A DNA stretch of 60,464 bases, taken from contig JAUXUD010000097.1 of the NCBI GenBank assembly GCA_030680835.1, positions 1-60,464 of the forward strand, in the 5' to 3' direction. Positions 1 through 7,895 of the stretch are shown here, piece by piece. Both the position numbers and the translations under genes were made by a program. Under the pieces are notes generated by a model. That model had not been told where the DNA came from, ran no database searches, and worked only from the letters and a program-made list of their open reading frames with translations. This stretch comes from Bacteroidota bacterium. GTDB taxonomy: Bacteria; Bacteroidota; Bacteroidia; UKL13-3. The first letter of the stretch is position 1. The number at the start of each line of letters is the position of its first letter.

Positions 1-213
1 GGAATACTAAGATTAAATTGCATTAATAAAAAATTAAGAATAAGGTCCAAACTATATCGGTATCTTGCCTTTCTTTACTTTAAGCAGATAATATGATGAA
101 ACATATGGTTTTAATGATGTTTATCTTTCTATACTAAGTTAAAAAGTGGGTGCCAAATTTTATAAAAACAAAAAATAAACAGTAATTACAGTCAACAAAT
201 TTTATAAATTACC
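1..213. other. Leading non-coding stretch
   Basis: AT-rich sequence before the first gene. I see no reading frame longer than about 15 codons, no tRNA-like fold and no clear TANNTTTG promoter element. It probably holds the promoter of the T9SS gene that follows and the end of an intergenic region starting outside the window. Confidence 0.5.
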
Positions 214-2376
214 ATGAGAAAACCATTCCTGTTATTATCATTGCTTACCCTTTCATTGATTGCCTTTTCACAAACAATTCCAGATTACATCCCCACCAAT
301 AACCTGGTGGCCTGGTATCCATTTTCGGGAAACGCAAATGACGTGAGCGGCAATGGAAACTCAACTACCAACCATGGTGCAACACTAACCACCGACAGAT
401 TTGGAAACCCGAATGCTGCGTATTCGTTTAATGGAAACGACAGCCAGTATTTTTCGTGTGTTAACAATACGCTGCCAATGGGTAAAACCAAAAGAACCAT
501 TAGTTTGTGGTTGAATCCGTATTCAATAATAAATACATCTCAAACAGCAACCGCATTTTCCTATGGCAATCCATCAACTGGTCAGGGAATAATGCTTGGC
601 TTAATATATAGCAATATTGTTGCTTTTCAAGGTTGGGCTGATGACTTAACTGCAAACTATAGTTATTCATACAATCAATGGATAAATGTGTTAGCAACAT
701 TTGATAGTTTGAATGTTAAAATATATGTGAATGGCAGTTTAATTGGTTCTGTTCAAAAACCAAATTGGAATACTACCGGAACTAATTTTTTAATTGGTGC
801 CAGATATAGTCCCAATAGCGGTTTCTTTGATGGTAAAATAGATGATATTGCCGTATGGAGCCGCGTTCTAACATTGGCGGAAATTCAAAAGGTATATACC
901 TCCTGCAATTTAACAGTAATTTCTGAACCCATCAATCAAATCTCATCGTTTGGTAATTCAGTTAAATTTATTTTGACTGCATCTGATACCAATTGTAATT
1001 ATCAATGGCAATCAAGCAATGGTTTTGGATTTCAAAATATTATTAATGGCGGTCAATATTCTGGTACTGATAATGACACATTAAATGTTTCCAATTTAAC
1101 ATGGATAAATAGCAAGCAAAAATTCAGATGCATCATTTCTTCAGGTACATGCAGAGACACCACAAATATTGTGCTTTTAACCTTGACCAATAATTTTGTT
1201 ATACCCAATCAGATTCCTACATCTGGTTTGGTTGCCTGGTATCCATTTAATGCAAATGCAATTGATGAAAGTGGGAATGGCAATGAAGCAACGTCCAATA
1301 ATGCAACACTTACTTCCGATAGATACGGGATATTGAATAAGTCTTACTTATTTAATGCTACAAACAATGAAAAAATAACATGTCTTAATAAAACACTTCC
1401 TATGGCCAAAACCGGCAGAACTTATAGCTTGTGGGTTAATCCATATTCTTTAAAGGATATATCGCAAACTTCAACAGCTTTCTCCTATGGAGACCCTTCA
1501 GTGGGTAAAGGAATCATGCTTGGGCTGGTTAATAATGGGATTATTGCATTTCAAGGCTGGGGAACCGATTTAAATGCGAATTATAATTATACATTTAATC
1601 AATGGATAAATATAATAGGAACTTTTGATAGTTTAAATGTTAAGCTTTATATAAATGGCAATCTGATTGATTCAACAACAAAAACAAATTGGAACACCGC
1701 TGGAACTGAATTTGTAATTGGAGGCAGGATTGGCCCCCCAAGCATTACATTTGATGGAAAGATAGATGACATTGCAGTTTGGAACAGAGTACTTACTTCA
1801 TCAGAAATAAGGAAAGTTGCCGAATTCTGCCTCCCTTTAATAATTACACAACCTGTAAATGATTCCGCAACTGTTGGAAATTCTTCACAATTTATTATTA
1901 CAACATCAGATTCCCTTTCAAATTTTCAATGGCAAACCAATTTGGGATTGGGGTTTTTAAATATTTCCAATGCTGGCCAATTTTCAGGAGTTAATAATGA
2001 TACCTTAATAATTTCGGGCTTAACATTATCTAACAACAACCAACTATTCAGGTGTATTATTACAAAAGGCTTATGTAATGATACTTCAAATATTTCGAAG
2101 CTATTCGTTACGAATAATACAGGAATGGCTAAGAATTTATATGAAAAACATTTTTCAATTTATCCTAATCCGACGAATTCCTTATTATATTTTATATTAC
2201 CATCAAAAAATATCATTTATAATTATTCAATAATTGACCAAACAGGGAGAATTGTTACAAAAGGAGAAATTGATTCAAATAATTCTTCTGTTTCAGTAGA
2301 AGAGTTGGCAAAAGGGATTTACTTTTTAAAATTGAATGCGGATCAATCACAAATGGTTAAATTTATCAAATATTAG
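214..2376 (+). CDS. Secreted LamG/Ig-like repeat protein with T9SS type A sorting domain
   Basis: A 720-residue secreted protein. Residues 1-20 form a signal peptide (hydrophobic core, cut near SFSQ|T or AFSQ|T). Two tandem copies of a LamG (concanavalin A-like) domain plus an Ig-like module follow. LamG1 is about 26-230, with the family hallmarks GLVAWYPF, DESGNGN-like and KIDDIAVW. Ig1 is about 231-328, with paired cysteines and a YQWQ core. LamG2 is about 334-540 and Ig2 about 541-640. The C-terminus (about 648-720) begins FSIYPNPT and ends in a KGIYFLKL...MVKFIKY pattern, the type A T9SS sorting domain, so export by T9SS and attachment at the cell surface are expected. LamG domains usually bind carbohydrate or protein ligands; the ligand here is unknown. 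The two halves are clearly an internal duplication. The next gene starts 84 bases downstream and is also T9SS cargo. Confidence 0.9.
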   Translation: MRKPFLLLSLLTLSLIAFSQTIPDYIPTNNLVAWYPFSGNANDVSGNGNSTTNHGATLTTDRFGNPNAAYSFNGNDSQYFSCVNNTLPMGKTKRTISLWLNPYSIINTSQTATAFSYGNPSTGQGIMLGLIYSNIVAFQGWADDLTANYSYSYNQWINVLATFDSLNVKIYVNGSLIGSVQKPNWNTTGTNFLIGARYSPNSGFFDGKIDDIAVWSRVLTLAEIQKVYTSCNLTVISEPINQISSFGNSVKFILTASDTNCNYQWQSSNGFGFQNIINGGQYSGTDNDTLNVSNLTWINSKQKFRCIISSGTCRDTTNIVLLTLTNNFVIPNQIPTSGLVAWYPFNANAIDESGNGNEATSNNATLTSDRYGILNKSYLFNATNNEKITCLNKTLPMAKTGRTYSLWVNPYSLKDISQTSTAFSYGDPSVGKGIMLGLVNNGIIAFQGWGTDLNANYNYTFNQWINIIGTFDSLNVKLYINGNLIDSTTKTNWNTAGTEFVIGGRIGPPSITFDGKIDDIAVWNRVLTSSEIRKVAEFCLPLIITQPVNDSATVGNSSQFIITTSDSLSNFQWQTNLGLGFLNISNAGQFSGVNNDTLIISGLTLSNNNQLFRCIITKGLCNDTSNISKLFVTNNTGMAKNLYEKHFSIYPNPTNSLLYFILPSKNIIYNYSIIDQTGRIVTKGEIDSNNSSVSVEELAKGIYFLKLNADQSQMVKFIKY

Positions 2377-2460
2377 GATATTTCATTATGTAATGAATAA
2401 AGCTATTTTTAGTTACTGAAATATTCGCGAATAATATTTTTTATTGAATAAGAATTATTA

Positions 2461-5172
2461 ATGTTAAAAAAAACAGGCATATTGCTTTTGTTATTTTCAA
2501 GAATAATTATATGTAATGGCCAATGTTCTTATAATGATTTACTGCCAAAAGCCAATATGGTTGTCAATGGCGATTTTAGTGCTGGAAATACCGGTTTTAC
2601 ATGTGATTATACGTATTCAACGGTTAATCCGTTAAGTGAAGCAAAGTATATAATTACTACTGATGCTTCCACAGTTCATTTTGCTTTTAAAGGCTATGAC
2701 CATACTACAGGTACTGGTAACTTTATGGTTTTAAACGGGTGGTCAGCTCCTTCAAATGTTTGGAAGCAAACAATTACAGTAAAACCCAATACCTATTATC
2801 GTTACGCTGCCTGGTTGAAAAACATCGTTGAAAAAACAATGTATTCCGGTGCCCCGATCGCCACTTGTCAGTTATGGATTAATAGTCAGGCTGTAACAGA
2901 TACTATGGCCTTACCTGATTTTCCGGATGTATGGAAAAAGCTGGATACTCTTTGGTTTTCAGGAATCAATACTACAGCTAATCTGGTAATAAAAAATTGG
3001 GGCGTTTCATTAAATGGTAATGATTTTGCCATTGATGATATTAGTTTTAAAGAATGTTGCACACAATTACAAGGTAAACCGCTTGGTAATTTTACACTTT
3101 GCAAGGGTGATAGTGTTCAATTACAGGCTTCAACAGGAAGTTCATTTGTTTGGGTCCCATCCATAGGTTTAAATAATGCAGCAACTTCTAACCCATACGC
3201 CAAACCTGATTCATTTACACGGTATATTGCAACTTCTCAATATGCCCTTTGCACTCATTTAGATACGTTTGATGTTGATGTTAAAAATTGTTGCCTGAGT
3301 TGTGTGTCACCTTCCGATCTTCAACATGGGCTGATAGCCTGTTATCCATTTAATGGAAATACAAAAGATGAAAGCGGCAATGGTAATAATGGTACGTTGA
3401 TTGGAGGTGTTTCTTCAACCAATGACAGGTTTGGTATGCCCAATAAAGCTTATAGTTTTAATGGAAGCAATGGTTATATAAATATCCCAAACGCTGCTTC
3501 TTTATCTTCTCCGGATAAGAATTTAACAGTTTGTTTTTGGGCTTATATTAATGGATGGTCAATGGTGTCGGGTACAAATTATGCTTCTATCCTAAGCAAA
3601 GGCTTAACATCAATGAGTCCTCAATATCGCATTTCTTTGAGAACTGATGGAGTTGCCTCTTTTAATAAAGGTAAATACTGGAATATGGCCACCTCTTACT
3701 CAACTTTATTAAACCAATGGTATTATTTTGCTGTAACTATAAATGACAGTATTATTTCATATTATCGGAATGGTGTTTTATTTGGCCAGCAAAATACTTT
3801 AGCCACGTATAGTTACACATACATAAATTATTATTTACAGATAGGTTTAGATGAATTTTTTAATACTTATTTCAATGGCAAATTAGATGATATATGTATT
3901 TATAACAGAACATTAAATGCAGAAGAAATAGGCAGGTTATATAATCTGGGATTAATTAATGGCATTTTTACAGTAAATGCCGGTTCTGATACTACTTTAT
4001 GCAAAGGAGATAGTATACAATTGAATAGTACAGGAAATGGGATATTTCTCTGGACCCCATCAACCGGATTAAACAACAATCAAATTGCCAATCCTTATGC
4101 TAAACCGACAAATTCAGTAAATTACATATTAACAGTTAACAATTCGGGTTGCATGGTCAGAGACACAATCCAAATTATGATAATACAGGTAGATGCAAAT
4201 GCCGGATCAGACACCTCAATCTGTATCGGAGATAGTATTCAATTGAAAGGTTCATTTACGGGTAATTCATTTAACTGGATATCACATACAAGTTTAAGTA
4301 ATCCTGCTGTTTTGAACCCTTATGTAAAACCTGCAACAACAACTCCTTATGTTCTAATATCCTTAAATGGGGCATGTATCCATAAAGATACCGTTATAGT
4401 AAAAGCTATTGCTGTACCGGAAGTTTTTGCCGGTGCAGATTTATGGCATTGTTATAATGGAAAGGTTCAGTTGAATGGAATTGTGACTAATGCCAATTCA
4501 TTTAGATGGGCACCTCAAAAAGGATTGAATACAGATACTATATTAAATCCGTATGCCACAGTTCAATCGAAAACAGAATATATATTAACCGCCCAAAATG
4601 GTAAATGTGAAAGCAGTGACACGGTTCATGTGAATTCGATGCCCCAAATTAATGCAGATTTTGATATGAATCCTGAATTTGGATTCATTCCTGCCAGCAT
4701 ACAATTTACTAATAAAAGTAAAAAAGCTTTTTTTTATAGATGGACATTTGGAATCCCAGATACCTTCTCTATTAAAGAAAATCCACGATATACTTATTAT
4801 ATAGAAGGCCAATACATTATTTGGCTTATTATAAAAGATAGTTTAGGCTGCACCGACAGTATATTTAAAACTATAGAAATATTAAACAAGCCGGAACTTA
4901 ATATACCTAACGTATTTACTCCTAATGGAGATTCATATAATGATAATTTTAAAATAAATTATTCCGAAAAGGGATTTGAATATTTAACTTATGAAATATA
5001 TAACAGGTGGGGCGATTTACTCTATAAAGCAAAATTTCCAGGGGGTAAATGGTGGGATGGAATTTACAAAGGCAACCCTTCACCTGAAGGCGTGTATTTT
5101 TATATTATTGAAGCGATGGATATCACAAAGAAAAAATATAACTTACATGGTTCTTTAACCTTAATGAAGTAA
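2461..5172 (+). CDS. Secreted modular adhesin-like protein with T9SS type B (gliding-motility C-terminal) domain
   Basis: 903 residues. The signal peptide is about 1-20 (MLKKTGILLLLFS...CNGQ|C). An N-terminal beta-sandwich module (about 33-198, with VVNGDFSAGNTGF and ending FAIDDISF) resembles carbohydrate-binding/jelly-roll modules and is nearly repeated in the protein at 7870-9930. Next come a short PKD/Ig-like repeat (LCKGDSVQL ... FVWVP), a LamG domain (about 285-495), three more GDS(I/V)QL repeats, each with a conserved Cys pair, a PKD domain (about 755-815) and the type B sorting domain (starting IPNVFTPNGDSYND, then YNRWGDLLY and WWDG). Type B cargo generally needs a PorP/SprF-family partner for secretion; none is adjacent here, although one lies at 51.5 kb. 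The likely role is a surface adhesin or matrix protein; the ligand is unknown. The glycosyltransferase gene follows after 11 bases. Confidence 0.9.
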   Translation: MLKKTGILLLLFSRIIICNGQCSYNDLLPKANMVVNGDFSAGNTGFTCDYTYSTVNPLSEAKYIITTDASTVHFAFKGYDHTTGTGNFMVLNGWSAPSNVWKQTITVKPNTYYRYAAWLKNIVEKTMYSGAPIATCQLWINSQAVTDTMALPDFPDVWKKLDTLWFSGINTTANLVIKNWGVSLNGNDFAIDDISFKECCTQLQGKPLGNFTLCKGDSVQLQASTGSSFVWVPSIGLNNAATSNPYAKPDSFTRYIATSQYALCTHLDTFDVDVKNCCLSCVSPSDLQHGLIACYPFNGNTKDESGNGNNGTLIGGVSSTNDRFGMPNKAYSFNGSNGYINIPNAASLSSPDKNLTVCFWAYINGWSMVSGTNYASILSKGLTSMSPQYRISLRTDGVASFNKGKYWNMATSYSTLLNQWYYFAVTINDSIISYYRNGVLFGQQNTLATYSYTYINYYLQIGLDEFFNTYFNGKLDDICIYNRTLNAEEIGRLYNLGLINGIFTVNAGSDTTLCKGDSIQLNSTGNGIFLWTPSTGLNNNQIANPYAKPTNSVNYILTVNNSGCMVRDTIQIMIIQVDANAGSDTSICIGDSIQLKGSFTGNSFNWISHTSLSNPAVLNPYVKPATTTPYVLISLNGACIHKDTVIVKAIAVPEVFAGADLWHCYNGKVQLNGIVTNANSFRWAPQKGLNTDTILNPYATVQSKTEYILTAQNGKCESSDTVHVNSMPQINADFDMNPEFGFIPASIQFTNKSKKAFFYRWTFGIPDTFSIKENPRYTYYIEGQYIIWLIIKDSLGCTDSIFKTIEILNKPELNIPNVFTPNGDSYNDNFKINYSEKGFEYLTYEIYNRWGDLLYKAKFPGGKWWDGIYKGNPSPEGVYFYIIEAMDITKKKYNLHGSLTLMK

Positions 5173-5183
5173 ATTGCCCCCAA

Positions 5184-6080
5184 ATGCAATCACCCGTACT
5201 CTTAATTATTTTTAACCGATCAGATACTGCCTTAATGGTTATTGAGCAGCTTAGAGCTGCAGCAATTAACAAACTGTATATATACTGTGATGGCCCAAGA
5301 TTAAGCACTACAGGTGAAGCTGAACTTTTGCTTTCTGTACAAAAGTCAATTATTAAGTCAATTAACTGGCCCTGTGAAATCAAAACCAATTTTAATACCA
5401 ATAATGAAGGTCCTCGATTGGCAATAGGCCATGCTATTAATTGGTTTTTTGAACACGAAGAAGAGGGAATTATTCTTGAACATGATTGCGTTCCTTCTGT
5501 TTCGTTTTTTGGCTTTTGTAAAGACCTGCTGAACCATTATCGTAATGATGAAAGAATCATGCATATTTCAGGAGATAATTTTCAGTTTGGTAAAACAAGG
5601 GGTAATGGGAGTTACTATTTTTCGAAGTTAAATCACATATGGGGGTTTGCAACCTGGAAAAGAGCCTGGCAGCATTATGATGTTGATATGAAAAACTTCG
5701 AATTATTTAAAAAAGAACAAAAAATAAAATCTGTGCTGAACGACAAAAGAAGTCAGAAAATATGGATGGAAATTTTTGAAAAAACCTACCGGAAGGAAAT
5801 ACGTACCTGGGATTATCAATGGACATTTGCGATGTGGTGCAATAATGGTTTGGCTATTCTGCCCAATGTAAACCTGGTAAGTAATATAGGATTTGATAGT
5901 CAGGCGCTCAATACAACAGATCCGAACCATATTTTAGCCAATTTGCAAAGAGCTGAAATTGAAACCATTAATCACCCTACCTTTATTTTGGCCGACAGTG
6001 AAGCAGATAAATTTGCTACAAATGATGTTTTTAACCCAACATTGTTGAAATTCGCCCTTCGTAAATTTAGAAAACCCTAA
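5184..6080 (+). CDS. GT-A fold glycosyltransferase-like protein (nucleotide-diphospho-sugar transferase family)
   Basis: 298 residues, no signal peptide, so cytoplasmic. The N-terminus (PVLLIIFNRSDTA, residues 4-16) is a first GT-A Rossmann-like strand. DGPR at 36-39 and EGIILEHDC at 94-102 fit the nucleotide-sugar binding and DXD-like region; the acidic pair E99/D101 is the plausible metal site. HIWGFATWKRAW (151-162) is a signature I associate with the HlpA/GNT-I-like family found in polysaccharide and glycan loci. It probably transfers a sugar to a glycan or protein acceptor; donor and acceptor cannot be read from the sequence. It is only 11 bases after a T9SS adhesin gene and 7 bases before two FkbM-like methyltransferases, so the three probably form one transcript acting on the same glycan (inference). 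Confidence 0.8.
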   Translation: MQSPVLLIIFNRSDTALMVIEQLRAAAINKLYIYCDGPRLSTTGEAELLLSVQKSIIKSINWPCEIKTNFNTNNEGPRLAIGHAINWFFEHEEEGIILEHDCVPSVSFFGFCKDLLNHYRNDERIMHISGDNFQFGKTRGNGSYYFSKLNHIWGFATWKRAWQHYDVDMKNFELFKKEQKIKSVLNDKRSQKIWMEIFEKTYRKEIRTWDYQWTFAMWCNNGLAILPNVNLVSNIGFDSQALNTTDPNHILANLQRAEIETINHPTFILADSEADKFATNDVFNPTLLKFALRKFRKP

Positions 6081-6087
6081 GCACATT

Positions 6088-7011
6088 TTGAAGTCATTTT
6101 TAAAAAATATTTCAGGAATAAATAAAACCAGTCTTTACGTAAAGGAAGAACTGGAAAAGATAAAAGTACTTATGTCGCAACCAATGGTTCAAAACATAAT
6201 ACAATTAAAAACGCCTGTACGTAGTTTCAAAGAAATCGAATTTTCGGCATTTTCTCAATGGGGTGATGATGGAATCATTCAATATTTGATTGAAAAACTG
6301 GAAATAAATAATGAAACATTTATTGAATTTGGAGTCAGTAATTATCTTGAATCGAATACCCGGTTTTTATTATTGAATAATAATTGGCGAGGTTTGGTAC
6401 TGGATGGTTCTAAAAGCAATATAGATTATATTTTAAATGACACGATTAGTTGGAAATTCGATATAACTGCAAAGCATCTTTTTATAACAAAGTCTAATAT
6501 TAACCAAACTTTAATAGCAAATGGTTTTGAAGGTGAAATAGGTATTTTACACATTGATATTGATGGCAATGATTATTGGTTATGGGATTCGATTGAGGTA
6601 GTGAATGCAAAAATTGTTATTATGGAATATAATAGTGTTTTTGGGAATAAAGCAGCTATAAGCGTACCTTACCAGGATGACTTTTTTGTTAGTGATGCAC
6701 ATTTTAGTAATTTGTATTTTGGCGCGTCATTAAAAGCAATGTGTCATTTGGCAAAACTAAAGGGTTATAGTTTTGTAGGGAGCAATTCACATGGGAATAA
6801 CGCCTATTTTGTACAAACTCACTTATTGAATGAATGGGTTCAATTAAAAACAGCTGACGAGGGATATATAAATTGTAACTTCAGACAAAACCGGGATAAA
6901 GATGGCAAATTTACCCTTAAAAGAGATGAAGAAATGATTCACCAATGTGGTGATTTGGATGTAATAGATGTGATATCAAATATCAAATCACCTTTAAAAA
7001 ACTTTTTATAA
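6088..7011 (+). CDS. FkbM-like SAM-dependent methyltransferase, divergent (TTG start)
   Basis: 307 residues from a TTG codon 7 bases after the glycosyltransferase stop. The next ATG is at residue 29, so TTG is preferred because it keeps operon spacing, though the evidence is only moderate. The core resembles class I methyltransferases. FIEFGVSN (78-85) sits at the SAM glycine-loop position, LVLDGS (103-108) at the acidic ribose-binding position, and LHIDIDGND (154-162) matches the (K/H)IDxDGxD motif typical of FkbM proteins. The canonical D-x-G-A-N-x-G loop is not conserved, so it is a divergent member, possibly with altered activity. Its stop overlaps the next start (TAATG), implying translational coupling with the second methyltransferase. 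A likely role is O-methylation of a surface glycan (inference). Confidence 0.7.
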   Translation: MKSFLKNISGINKTSLYVKEELEKIKVLMSQPMVQNIIQLKTPVRSFKEIEFSAFSQWGDDGIIQYLIEKLEINNETFIEFGVSNYLESNTRFLLLNNNWRGLVLDGSKSNIDYILNDTISWKFDITAKHLFITKSNINQTLIANGFEGEIGILHIDIDGNDYWLWDSIEVVNAKIVIMEYNSVFGNKAAISVPYQDDFFVSDAHFSNLYFGASLKAMCHLAKLKGYSFVGSNSHGNNAYFVQTHLLNEWVQLKTADEGYINCNFRQNRDKDGKFTLKRDEEMIHQCGDLDVIDVISNIKSPLKNFL

Positions 7012-7895
7012 TGTTAGCACAATATATTTTCGATCAGATAATTAAAACCCCATCAGATAAAAAGTTAAAACTTAAAATATTAAAGTTTTTAAGGGCATAT
7101 ATCTTAAAAAATAATGAGCCCCTGATTAACTATCAATTCTTTCAGTTTAAGCTATCCATTTTCTTTTCGCATGATTTTCCTTTTAATTTAAAAGACGTTC
7201 CCGAATATAGCCAGAATTTAGGAAAAATTGCTTTGATATTATCAAGGAAATATCCTGAATTGCATATTATTGATGTGGGTGCAAATGTAGGAGATTCCGC
7301 TGCAATCATAAAAAGAAAAATTGATGCACCCATACTCTGTATTGAAGGCAATCCCAGGTTTTTGGATTTACTTGAGAAAAATACCAAACAGTTTAATTCG
7401 GTGAGCATTGAAAAGTGTTTTGTTGGAGATGAAGAACTTACTGTAACACCAGTAAATAGTCTGGGTACTGCTTACCTCGAAAAAAGTGAAAATGGGATTG
7501 CGGTGAAACCGATTTCTAGTATCTTAAACAAACATCAACAATTTGCAAAAACAAAACTCCTTAAAATAGATACTGATGGATTTGACAATAAAATTATCCG
7601 GGGTTCCAGGCAATTTTTAATTGAATCAAAATCTTCTGTCTTTTTTGAATATGATCCTTATTATCTGGCAATGCAAAATGAAAAGGGCACTGATATTTAT
7701 GACTTTTTAGTAGGATTAAATTACACAAAATTTATTATCTTTGATAACCTGGGAGATCATTTAATCACTCTGGATAACACGCAAAAAGAACAATTCGAAC
7801 AACTCCATCATTACTTTGACAGAAGAAGTTCGCGTTATATGGACATATGGGCATTACATAAAGATGATAATGACATTACGTACTCAAATAGTTAA
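7011..7895 (+). CDS. FkbM family methyltransferase
   Basis: 294 residues. It has the classic FkbM layout: IIDVGANVGDS (86-96) as the SAM-binding loop, CIEGNP (110-115) as the acidic end of strand 2, and LLKIDTDGFD (183-192) as the catalytic-side strand. The first 80 residues are a helical extension with no recognisable domain. FkbM-type enzymes usually methylate sugar hydroxyls of glycans or macrolides using S-adenosylmethionine. It starts inside the stop codon of the preceding gene (TAATG), and its own 3' end overlaps the next T9SS cargo gene by 26 bases, so gene order is very tight. Linkage to a glycosyltransferase suggests methylated glycans on the surface or on the cargo proteins (inference). 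Confidence 0.88.
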   Translation: MLAQYIFDQIIKTPSDKKLKLKILKFLRAYILKNNEPLINYQFFQFKLSIFFSHDFPFNLKDVPEYSQNLGKIALILSRKYPELHIIDVGANVGDSAAIIKRKIDAPILCIEGNPRFLDLLEKNTKQFNSVSIEKCFVGDEELTVTPVNSLGTAYLEKSENGIAVKPISSILNKHQQFAKTKLLKIDTDGFDNKIIRGSRQFLIESKSSVFFEYDPYYLAMQNEKGTDIYDFLVGLNYTKFIIFDNLGDHLITLDNTQKEQFEQLHHYFDRRSSRYMDIWALHKDDNDITYSNS

